Positions 1 through 5,212 of a stretch of 5,212 nucleotides of DNA are shown here, piece after piece; the stretch's first letter is position 1, and every line of letters begins with the position of its first letter. The position numbers were made by a program, and so were the translations under genes. A model generated the notes under the pieces. That model made no database searches, had not been told where the DNA came from, and saw only the letters and a list, made by a program, of their open reading frames with translations. This stretch comes from an uncultured Paracoccaceae bacterium (GTDB taxonomy: Bacteria; Pseudomonadota; Alphaproteobacteria; Rhodobacterales; Rhodobacteraceae), in NCBI GenBank assembly GCA_937916485.1, contig CALFSV010000356.1, positions 1 through 5,212 on the forward strand, in the 5' to 3' direction.

Positions 1-381
1 TCAGGCCTCTTCAAGAACTTTTCGGGCGACGCGAAAGCACTCCAACGCCTGCGGCACGCCGCAATAGATGCCGACGACGTGGATAATTGCGCGGATTTCG
101 TCCGATGTGACCCCGTTGTTAATCGCTCCACGGCAGTGAATTTCCCATTCATGCATTTTCCCCAATGCCCCGATCATCGACAGGTTCATCATGGACCGTG
201 TCTTGGCATCGATCACATCGTCGCCCCAGCCAAAGCCCCAACACCATGCGGTCATTGCTTCCTGAAACGGCCGCGTAAAATCATCCGCGGCGGCGAGGTT
301 CTTTTCAACGTAGGACGCGCCAAGTGTGGCTTTGCGTTGTTCCAAGCCCTTTAAAAAAAGATCTTCGTCGAATGCACTCAT
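1..381 (-). CDS. Carboxymuconolactone decarboxylase (CMD/AhpD-fold) family protein, 126 aa
   Basis: Small, probably cytoplasmic, mostly helical protein of the carboxymuconolactone decarboxylase superfamily, complete at 126 aa (PcaC-type proteins are about 120-135 aa). What shows this: a Trp-rich segment at residues 46-52 (WCWGFGW) followed by D58-x-K-T-R, the usual position of the 'LDRRTR' block of PcaC proteins. Then come E80-I-H82, the block GAINNGVTSDEI (85-96) and GIYCGVPQALECF (104-116), matching the second half of the family repeat. In PcaC itself the reaction is decarboxylation of gamma-carboxymuconolactone in the protocatechuate branch. Four cysteines (47, 83, 107, 115) are present but no CxxC pair, so AhpD-type peroxidase chemistry is unlikely. 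The ATG at 381 has a GAAAGG Shine-Dalgarno 7 nt upstream. It is the last gene of the operon, 40 nt after the aldehyde dehydrogenase. The stop is the first three bases of the window. The family is secure; the substrate is unknown, and no other protocatechuate-pathway gene is nearby. Confidence 0.88.
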   Translation of the reverse strand: MSAFDEDLFLKGLEQRKATLGASYVEKNLAAADDFTRPFQEAMTAWCWGFGWGDDVIDAKTRSMMNLSMIGALGKMHEWEIHCRGAINNGVTSDEIRAIIHVVGIYCGVPQALECFRVARKVLEEA

Positions 382-388
382 GTCTTAG

Positions 389-394
389 CCTTTC
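389..394 (-). promoter_or_regulatory. Ribosome binding site for the CMD-family gene
   Basis: Read on the minus strand this is GAAAGG, 7 nt before the ATG at 381-379. It lies in the 40-nt gap (382-421) after the aldehyde dehydrogenase stop. The gap holds no recognisable terminator hairpin, so the downstream gene is probably on the same transcript. Confidence 0.65.
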
Positions 395-421
395 AATTTG
401 ATCGGGTCATTTTCTGCGCGC

Positions 422-1864
422 TCAACCAAGCTTGATCGCGACGTTTTTGGTCTGTACATAGTTCCAGAGGGCTTCGCGCCCTTTTTCACGGCCGTAGCCC
501 GATTTGCCATAGCCGCCAAACGGTGTTTCAACCCCGCCAGCATACCATTCATTAACGAACACCTGACCCGCCCGCAGCTTACGAGCTGCCGTCGTCGCGC
601 GATCAAGATTGCGCGTGAAAACGCCGCCGACGAGACCGTAGGGCGTTCCGTTTGCGATCTTAATCGCGTCTGTATCGGATGAGAATTTCAGGACGGACAG
701 AACCGGCCCGAAGACCTCCTCGTTTGCGATGGTCATATCGGGGGTGACGCCTGTGACGATTGTGGGTTCAAGAAACGCACCAGGAATGTTCATCTTGCGC
801 CCGCCTGTGGCGACTTGTGCCCCTTCGCCTTGCGCTGCCGTAACAATCTCTGCTGCGCGGTCGCGCTGTACCTCGGAGACCATTGCGCCCATTGTCGGCC
901 CAAAGTCGGGTTGGTCGATGCCGGGCTTGACGGTTAGTGATTGCGCGACACCGACCATGCGTTCGACCAGTTCGTCGTGAATGCTTTCATGTGCGATCAC
1001 ACGGCTCATGGCAGAGCAAACTTGCCCCGCGTTGAAATAGATGCCCCATCGCACGTCAGTCTCAAATGCGTCCAGATCGGCATCGTCATGAACGATTGCA
1101 GCAGACTTTCCGCCCAACTCCAACACGCAAGGCACGACATTTCTGGCAGCAGCGGTTGCGATGGCGATACCAGTTGGAACCGATCCTGTGAACACAATCT
1201 GGTTGACGAGCGGGTGGGTCGACAGCGCTGCACCCGCGTCGCGCCCTAGACCGCACAGGATATTGACCGCGCCTTTGGGTAGGCCAACGGCCTCGGCCGC
1301 AAGAGCCATCCACGCGTTGCTAAGCGGGGTCAGTTCAGGCGTTTTGATCACGCAAGCATTGCCTGTTGCAAGAGCCGCCGACAAAGATCGCGCGGTCATT
1401 TCAATGGGGTAGTTCCAAGGGATAATCTGGGCCGAAACACCAAAAGGTTCATATGTCGTGAAGTCAAAGTAGCCTTTGCCAAGCGGGATCGAGCGCCCTT
1501 CGACCGTTTCCGCTTGATTGCCATAGTATTCGAAATAGCGAGCGGCGCCTTCAACCTCTATCCGCGCTTCCCACAGGGGTTTGCCTTGCTCGAGCGTCAG
1601 CACTTGCGCGATCTCGTCAATATGGTCGATCAGATAGCGGCCCATGGCTTGCACCATGCGCCCACGTTCAACCGGCCGCAGATCGGCTAGTGCGCCTGAT
1701 AGATGCACACGCTGGGCGGCCATCACGGCGCGGTCAACATCGCCTGCATCCGCAAGCGACTGTTCCGCAATCTTTTCCCCAGTGCCGGGGTTAAACACGT
1801 CGATCCGCCCTGCGCCGCCATCAACCCATGTGCCGTCGATGTAGTTTTGCCAGTAAGTCTTCAA
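422..1864 (-). CDS. NAD(P)-dependent aldehyde dehydrogenase, 480 aa, TTG start
   Basis: Soluble aldehyde dehydrogenase superfamily enzyme that oxidises an aldehyde to the carboxylate with NAD(P)+. The catalytic set is complete (numbering from the TTG): I148-P-W-N151, K174 in the cofactor-binding strand, FTGSVPTG at 225-232, general base E249 in LELGGK, nucleophile C283 in GQVCSAMSR, E383 in NEEVFGPV, and the C-terminal FGGYGKSGYGREKG block (449-462). At 480 aa it has the usual length. I place the start at TTG 1864-1862, not the in-frame ATG at 1909. The TTG overlaps the Rieske stop as TTGA, has AAAGGA 8 nt upstream, and gives the family-like N-terminus MKTYWQNYIDGTW. The ATG start would add 15 Arg/Trp-rich residues that are only the Rieske tail in another frame. 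In this operon it may oxidise a semialdehyde left after C-N cleavage, betaine-type aldehydes, or formaldehyde from demethylation. General motifs resemble betaine- and succinate-semialdehyde dehydrogenases, but specificity cannot be read from them. Confidence 0.93.
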   Translation of the reverse strand: MKTYWQNYIDGTWVDGGAGRIDVFNPGTGEKIAEQSLADAGDVDRAVMAAQRVHLSGALADLRPVERGRMVQAMGRYLIDHIDEIAQVLTLEQGKPLWEARIEVEGAARYFEYYGNQAETVEGRSIPLGKGYFDFTTYEPFGVSAQIIPWNYPIEMTARSLSAALATGNACVIKTPELTPLSNAWMALAAEAVGLPKGAVNILCGLGRDAGAALSTHPLVNQIVFTGSVPTGIAIATAAARNVVPCVLELGGKSAAIVHDDADLDAFETDVRWGIYFNAGQVCSAMSRVIAHESIHDELVERMVGVAQSLTVKPGIDQPDFGPTMGAMVSEVQRDRAAEIVTAAQGEGAQVATGGRKMNIPGAFLEPTIVTGVTPDMTIANEEVFGPVLSVLKFSSDTDAIKIANGTPYGLVGGVFTRNLDRATTAARKLRAGQVFVNEWYAGGVETPFGGYGKSGYGREKGREALWNYVQTKNVAIKLG

Positions 1865-2961
1865 GTTGCCGATCCTTTGTCGCCACCATCTATCGCATCG
1901 CGCATCCACTTTTGCAGGTGCATGACGGGATGTTCAGAATTCACCCCACCGCAAGGATCGATCACCAGCGGGCCGGGCCGATACCCGCGAGAGCCGAGCC
2001 CGCGCTGCACGCTTTCGACAAGGTGAATGTCTTCTTCCACGGTGGTTGCCCGATCCTGCTGCGCGAGCTTTCGAACCTTTTCATCGTCAATTCCACCGAC
2101 CGAGTACCAGCCTCTCCAGACGACCACATGACCCGCATCGATTGCGCGCCAGTGATAGGTGTTCAGAACATTGCCCGGATAGACTTGGAACGAAAACATC
2201 GGCCACAAGAACCAGCTGGAATATTCGTATTGATGCGCAAAGCCAGAATTGACGTCATAGGTCATATTCTCGAGGTTTTGACATTCGGTTGTGTGTCGCA
2301 GACACTTGCCTTGCGGTTGAATGTCGTAGGTTTCAGGCTTGACCACCCCATTCGAGAAGGTCGGATGGTTTAGCGAGCAGTGATAACACTCCGAGTAATT
2401 CTCGACCGAGACCTTCCAGTTGCAGTTTTCAGGGATAGACACCCATTCCAGCGGCTTCAATTCCGCCCAATTGGGCACCCATTCTTCCAGTTCGGCGCGG
2501 GCATTTGGAAACCACTCTTCCATCGGGGCGGCGTCTGGGTCGAGGTTTACAAAGACAAAACCAAGGAATTCCTCTGCGCGGACCTCGCTCAGGCACACGT
2601 CAGATTTGTCAAACCCTTCGACGGCCTTAATGTTGGGGCCAGCGCGCAATTCGCCCGTCAGCTCATATGTCCACGCATGATAGGGGCAGACCACAACCCG
2701 CGTTGTGCCTTTTCCCTGCACCAACTGATGCGCGCGGTGCTGGCACACATTATAGAAAACCCGAATTTTTTCGTCGCGCCCGCGAATGGCAAACAGGCTC
2801 TCGCCCCCGCTTTCAAACGTGGCATAATCGCCGATGTCGGTCAGTTCGGAGGCATGACACCCGAATTGCCACGTCCGCGCCAACAACCCTGCGGTCTCGA
2901 TCTCGAAGACCTGCGGATCGGTATAATAGCGCGCTGCCAGTGATCGAAGTGGTTTTGTCAT
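1861..2961 (-). CDS. Rieske non-heme iron oxygenase, catalytic (alpha) subunit, quaternary-amine/carnitine monooxygenase type, 366 aa
   Basis: Oxygenase component of a Rieske-type system. The [2Fe-2S] cluster passes electrons to a mononuclear Fe(II), which activates O2 to hydroxylate the substrate; in this subfamily that usually leads to N-demethylation or C-N cleavage. The Rieske motif is C73-x-H75 and C92-x2-H95, with 16 residues between H75 and C92. The iron ligands are H194, H199 and D311. E191 sits three residues before H194, at the bridging position where ring-hydroxylating dioxygenases normally have Asp. From memory, carnitine monooxygenase CntA has Glu there with nearly the same ligand spacing. 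The C-terminal stretch ESVQRGLGSRGYRPGPL (316-332) also resembles CntA/YeaW, glycine betaine monooxygenase and stachydrine demethylase. The length fits that family. The ATG overlaps the regulator's stop as ATGA and the gene's stop overlaps the dehydrogenase's start as TTGA, so the three are co-translated. Cytoplasmic, with no signal peptide. The exact substrate is not readable, and no ferredoxin/flavin reductase partner lies in the window. Confidence 0.92.
   Translation of the reverse strand: MTKPLRSLAARYYTDPQVFEIETAGLLARTWQFGCHASELTDIGDYATFESGGESLFAIRGRDEKIRVFYNVCQHRAHQLVQGKGTTRVVVCPYHAWTYELTGELRAGPNIKAVEGFDKSDVCLSEVRAEEFLGFVFVNLDPDAAPMEEWFPNARAELEEWVPNWAELKPLEWVSIPENCNWKVSVENYSECYHCSLNHPTFSNGVVKPETYDIQPQGKCLRHTTECQNLENMTYDVNSGFAHQYEYSSWFLWPMFSFQVYPGNVLNTYHWRAIDAGHVVVWRGWYSVGGIDDEKVRKLAQQDRATTVEEDIHLVESVQRGLGSRGYRPGPLVIDPCGGVNSEHPVMHLQKWMRDAIDGGDKGSAT
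1873..1878 (-). promoter_or_regulatory. Ribosome binding site that supports the TTG start of the aldehyde dehydrogenase
   Basis: Read on the minus strand this is AAAGGA, inside the last codons of the Rieske gene and 8 nt before the TTG at 1864-1862. Its position favours the TTG over the ATG at 1909 and points to translational coupling through the TTGA overlap. Confidence 0.7.
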
Positions 2962-3845
2962 TTGTCCTCACTGTAATACATGCCAAGTTCATGGCGTCTT
3001 GCGTGAAACCGCGCCACGCGTTCGGGAATTTCGTCACTTGCAACCGAAATGACAAAGGACAGTAGCGTTTCAAGTAACGCGATGATGCTGACTGACGAGG
3101 GAAAGAACTGCGGTGTGTCAACTGAAACGACAAACCTGTGGTTGGCCATCCGAATGATCGGGCTGGCTGGGCTGTCTGATAGTGCCACGATGACCATGCC
3201 CTGTTCACGGGCGATGCGAACGGCCTCGACCACCTCTGATCGATAGGGTCTGCAGGTGATTGCAATCAGAACGTCTTGGCCGTCGGCCCATGCCAAATCA
3301 TCCACTGGCGTTGATCCGGGGCGAGGAATAGCATGAAACTCGGTCATCCCCGTTGAAGCAAGATAGGTGAAATTCCGCGCCACAGAGTTGTTGACGCCAA
3401 CCCCAAGTGTGAAAACCCGTCGCGCTGCCCAAATCGCCTCGGCTGCGACTTTCAGGTCCCCTGTTGAAATATTGGCAAAGGTTTCTTCGATGTTGCCCAG
3501 CACGTCGCGCACCATATCTGCGTAAAGCCCGCCAAGGTCGCCTGTTTTGCGGATTTCTTGCAACCAGCGCGCGCGATCAGGGAAGTCTGCAGCACCGCGC
3601 CTGATAGCTTCGCGAAAGGGTGCGCGGAAATCCTCGTAACCTTCAAAGCCGACTTGCCGCGCCATACGCACGACCGTGTTAGGTTTGACGTTTGCCGCCT
3701 GCGCGATTTCGCGCACAGTGGACACCCCTACGTCACGGGGGTTCTCCAGCACATAAGTTGCAGCCTTGCGCGCTTCAGGTGTCAGCTCAGGAAGCTCGCC
3801 TGCCAGACGCTTGAGAATCGTATTTGATACATTTGTCCCATTCAT
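2958..3845 (-). CDS. MurR/RpiR-family transcriptional regulator (HTH + SIS domains), 295 aa
   Basis: DNA-binding regulator with the two-domain RpiR layout. An N-terminal helix-turn-helix domain covers about residues 1-77, with the motif VSTVREIAQAANVKPNTVVR at 41-60 (R60 and the following MARQVGF are typical). A C-terminal SIS domain spans about 128-265, with FTLGVGVNNSVARNF at 145-159 and DVLIAITCRPYRSEVVEAV at 191-209. SIS domains usually bind phosphosugars, though members of this family also control amine and other catabolic operons. I start it at ATG 3845: this gives a normal N-terminus for the family (MNGTNVSNTILKRLAGELPELT). The ATG at 3950 would add 35 atypical residues and overlap the divergent gene. 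The Shine-Dalgarno before 3845 is weak. It is the first gene of the operon, overlaps the Rieske gene by 4 bp (ATGA), and faces the flavoprotein gene. It probably senses a pathway compound and controls both units, including itself; whether it activates or represses is unknown. Confidence 0.9.
   Translation of the reverse strand: MNGTNVSNTILKRLAGELPELTPEARKAATYVLENPRDVGVSTVREIAQAANVKPNTVVRMARQVGFEGYEDFRAPFREAIRRGAADFPDRARWLQEIRKTGDLGGLYADMVRDVLGNIEETFANISTGDLKVAAEAIWAARRVFTLGVGVNNSVARNFTYLASTGMTEFHAIPRPGSTPVDDLAWADGQDVLIAITCRPYRSEVVEAVRIAREQGMVIVALSDSPASPIIRMANHRFVVSVDTPQFFPSSVSIIALLETLLSFVISVASDEIPERVARFHARRHELGMYYSEDK
2965..2969 (-). promoter_or_regulatory. Ribosome binding site of the Rieske oxygenase gene
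   Basis: Read on the minus strand this is GAGGA, followed by CAA and the ATG at 2961-2959, within the last codons of the regulator gene. The 3-nt spacer is short, but the Shine-Dalgarno is good. The arrangement suggests re-initiation by ribosomes finishing the regulator. Confidence 0.6.
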
Positions 3846-3908
3846 GATTGACGATGGTACTGTTGTCCGATTAGCCTGTCGAGAGAAAAACGACTCATAA
3901 GAGGACAA
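3833..3908. repeat. Three TTGTCC-type elements at the divergent promoter, candidate regulator sites
   Basis: TTGTCCCATT lies at 3833-3842 and TTGTCCGATT at 3863-3872. They are direct repeats identical at 9 of 10 positions, with starts exactly 30 bp (about three helical turns) apart. A third, inverted copy, TTGTCCTCTT on the minus strand, lies at 3908-3899 and coincides with the Shine-Dalgarno of the flavoprotein gene. They sit where a divergently acting regulator would bind. The first copy falls inside the first codons of the regulator gene. The third may only reflect its ribosome binding site, since GAGGACAA also precedes the Rieske ATG. Assignment to the RpiR protein is inference. Confidence 0.35.
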
Positions 3909-3912
3909 TCCA
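3846..3912. promoter_or_regulatory. 67-nt divergent intergenic region
   Basis: Spacer between the regulator start (minus strand) and the flavoprotein start (plus strand). It must hold at least part of the promoters of both units. A TTGACG at 3848-3853 could be a plus-strand -35 box, but I see no good -10 at the right distance (best are weak AT-rich hexamers around 3870-3875). No convincing sigma-70 pair is visible on the minus strand. An 8-bp direct repeat ATTGACGA occurs at 3847-3854 and 3912-3919, at the two edges of the spacer. No small gene or RNA was recognised. Confidence 0.5.
3899..3905 (+). promoter_or_regulatory. Ribosome binding site that fixes the TTG start of the flavoprotein
   Basis: AAGAGGA, a strong Shine-Dalgarno, 7 nt before the TTG at 3913-3915. 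In the flavoprotein reading frame a TAA stop lies at 3898-3900, so the start must be downstream of it. The next in-frame ATG (3967) is inside the FAD-binding glycine motif, which leaves the TTG as the only sensible start. Confidence 0.75.
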
Positions 3913-5212
3913 TTGACGAATGAGTTTCCAAGCCACGCACGCGTTGTCATTGTTGGCGGCGGCGTAATGGGCGTAGGCCTTGCTTATCACCTCGGCCATG
4001 AGGGGTGGGGCAAAGACACTGTGCTGCTAGAGAAGGCAGAACTGACGTCCGGCAGCACATGGCACGCGGCGGGCCAGATCACCCACTCAACCTCTAGCTT
4101 CGGGTTGGGCAAATGTGTCGATTACAACATCGGCCTTTATTCTGGTGGATTGGAGGCAGAGACTGGTCAGCCCGTGACATGGCACGGCTGTGGGTCGTTC
4201 CGTTTGGCCTACACTGAGGATGAGATGGATTGGCTCCGTCATACGTTGTCGGTCGGGCGCTCGCTTGGGTTCAATATCGAACTTGTCGGACCAGAAAAGG
4301 TGGCCGAGTTGCATCCATTCTATAACCTTGAAGGTGTCTTGGGCGCGCTTCACACACCTGACGATGGCCACGTCGACCCGACCAACGTCACCATGGCGAT
4401 GGCTGCGGGTGCCCGCCAAAAGGGTGTGAAAATCATCCGCCAATGTCGTGCGACCAACATCACGCAACTGCCCTCAGGTGAGTGGCAGGTTGAGACGGAC
4501 AAAGGCACGATTACTTGCGAACATGTCGTCAATGCAGGCGGCACCTATGCGCGCCAAATGGGCGAATGGTCGGGGCTGCAACTGCCGATGACCTCTATGA
4601 CGCACCATTACTTTGTGACCGAACCGGTGCCGGAGTTCGAAGCATTGGACAAAGAACTGCCCGTGATCCGCGACGACAAGAAGGTGTCCGGTTACATTCG
4701 AATGGAGCAAAAGCGCGGGCTGATCGGAATCTACGAGAAAGAGAACCCGAATTCCGTTTGGCACGATCACTGCCCGTGGGACTATGAAAACTGGCTGTTT
4801 GATGCCGACTATGACCGGGTCATGCCCTGGCTAGAGGAGAGCCTGAACCGCATGCCGATCTTTGCCGAGCTTGGCATTCAACGCGAAGTTCACGGCGCTA
4901 TCAGTCATCCGCCTGACGGCAATCCGCTAATCGGCCCAGCACCTGGTGTAAAAAATTATTGGTGCTGTTGTGGCACGCAGATCGGCATCGGCTGGGGGCC
5001 AGGATTGACGCGGGAACTGGCCCGTTGGATGGTGCATGGTGCCGCCGATATTTCAATGCGCGACTATGATCCGCGCCGTTTTGGCAGCTATGCAACCAAG
5101 GAATGGCAGGTTTTAAAAGCCGAGGAAGATTACTGCCTGCGCCACGAAATCCCGTTTCCGCATTTCAACAGATTGGCAGGGCGGCCTATCAAGCCTTCGC
5201 CATTGCACGAAT
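3913..5212 (+). CDS. FAD-dependent amine dehydrogenase/N-demethylase (dimethylglycine/sarcosine dehydrogenase type), N-terminal part, TTG start, cut by window end
   Basis: The first 433 codons of a flavoprotein of the DAO superfamily, open to the window edge. Family members oxidise an N-methyl group of a tertiary or secondary amine (dimethylglycine, sarcosine, methylaminobutyrate and similar). The one-carbon unit is normally passed to tetrahydrofolate in a C-terminal GcvT-like domain. Visible here: Rossmann motif VVIVGGGVMG at residues 11-20, E40 ending the second strand (ribose binding), then LTSGSTWHAAG (44-54). H51 of that block aligns with the histidine that covalently carries FAD in dimethylglycine dehydrogenase. 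The C-terminal FAD-contact region NPLIGPAPGVKNYW with GIGWGPG follows at about 337-365. The last roughly 45 residues (EEDYCLRHEIPFPHFNRLAGRP) look like the linker into the middle/GcvT part, so the full protein is probably around 800 aa; that length is inference. Three cysteines in a row (351-353) are unusual. It is divergent from the regulator, which probably controls it. The TTG start is forced by an upstream stop and a strong ribosome binding site. Confidence 0.9.
   Translation, partial: MTNEFPSHARVVIVGGGVMGVGLAYHLGHEGWGKDTVLLEKAELTSGSTWHAAGQITHSTSSFGLGKCVDYNIGLYSGGLEAETGQPVTWHGCGSFRLAYTEDEMDWLRHTLSVGRSLGFNIELVGPEKVAELHPFYNLEGVLGALHTPDDGHVDPTNVTMAMAAGARQKGVKIIRQCRATNITQLPSGEWQVETDKGTITCEHVVNAGGTYARQMGEWSGLQLPMTSMTHHYFVTEPVPEFEALDKELPVIRDDKKVSGYIRMEQKRGLIGIYEKENPNSVWHDHCPWDYENWLFDADYDRVMPWLEESLNRMPIFAELGIQREVHGAISHPPDGNPLIGPAPGVKNYWCCCGTQIGIGWGPGLTRELARWMVHGAADISMRDYDPRRFGSYATKEWQVLKAEEDYCLRHEIPFPHFNRLAGRPIKPSPLHE

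Noticed and set aside
382..421. Possible terminator or separate promoter between aldehyde dehydrogenase and CMD-like gene
   Set aside because: No GC-rich hairpin with a T-run and no promoter-like hexamer pair; only a ribosome binding site is visible in 40 nt.
1865..1909. N-terminal extension of the aldehyde dehydrogenase from the ATG at 1909
   Set aside because: The 15 added residues are the Rieske C-terminus read in another frame; the TTG at 1864 has the ribosome binding site and the normal family N-terminus.
1828..2373. Plus-strand open frame of 181 codons
   Set aside because: Antisense to the Rieske and aldehyde dehydrogenase genes; no recognisable domain and no convincing ribosome binding site.
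2380..2943. Plus-strand open frame of 187 codons
   Set aside because: It lies wholly antisense to the Rieske gene, whose motifs and ligands are intact, and its translation resembles no family. It is a by-product of codon bias.
3848..3876. Sigma-70 promoter for the flavoprotein with TTGACG as -35
   Set aside because: No acceptable -10 hexamer at 16-18 nt, so I do not call it as a promoter.
3846..3950. N-terminal extension of the regulator from the ATG at 3950
   Set aside because: It adds 35 residues unlike RpiR N-termini, would overlap the divergent flavoprotein gene, and covers its ribosome binding site. ATG 3845 gives the normal domain start.
4087..4770. Minus-strand open frames inside the flavoprotein region
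   Set aside because: They are opposite a continuous flavoprotein frame with clear FAD motifs, and their translations carry no family signature.
1..5212. tRNA, rRNA, CRISPR, insertion sequence or prophage features
   Set aside because: No cloverleaf-like sequence, repeat-spacer array, transposase motif or terminal inverted repeat was seen; nearly all bases are within the five genes.

Overview
The window looks like chromosomal DNA from an alphaproteobacterium, most likely of the marine Roseobacter group (Rhodobacterales). The basis is moderately high GC, dense overlapping genes, and the combination of a RpiR-type regulator, a Rieske oxygenase of the quaternary-amine type and a long sarcosine/dimethylglycine-dehydrogenase-type flavoprotein. 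This taxonomic call rests on gene style, not on a marker gene.

There are five genes in two divergent units. On the minus strand, reading from about 3845 down to 1, lie a MurR/RpiR-family regulator (2958-3845), a Rieske non-heme iron oxygenase (1861-2961), an NAD(P)-dependent aldehyde dehydrogenase (422-1864) and a small carboxymuconolactone-decarboxylase-like protein (1-381). The first three are joined by 4-bp stop/start overlaps (ATGA, then TTGA). The fourth follows after a 40-nt gap with its own ribosome binding site, so this reads as one operon. On the plus strand a FAD-dependent N-demethylase-type oxidoreductase starts at a TTG codon at 3913 and runs off the window end. A 67-nt spacer (3846-3912) separates the two units. 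It and the adjoining regulator start carry repeated TTGTCC-type elements that could be operators.

The genes suggest catabolism of an N-methylated compound. The Rieske enzyme carries the Glu-x2-His-x4-His arrangement that I associate with carnitine, glycine betaine and stachydrine oxygenases. It would remove a methyl group or cleave a C-N bond of a quaternary amine. The flavoprotein would then demethylate the resulting tertiary or secondary amine, and the aldehyde dehydrogenase would oxidise an aldehyde from the carbon skeleton (or formaldehyde). The carboxymuconolactone-decarboxylase-like protein is the least expected member and may hint at a cyclic or unsaturated intermediate. The substrate cannot be fixed from sequence. 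The reductase that the Rieske enzyme needs is not in the window.

Two of the five genes appear to start with TTG, and automatic start calling is likely to get both wrong. No RNA genes, mobile elements, CRISPR arrays or convincing terminators were seen. There is no gene-free stretch longer than 67 bases.
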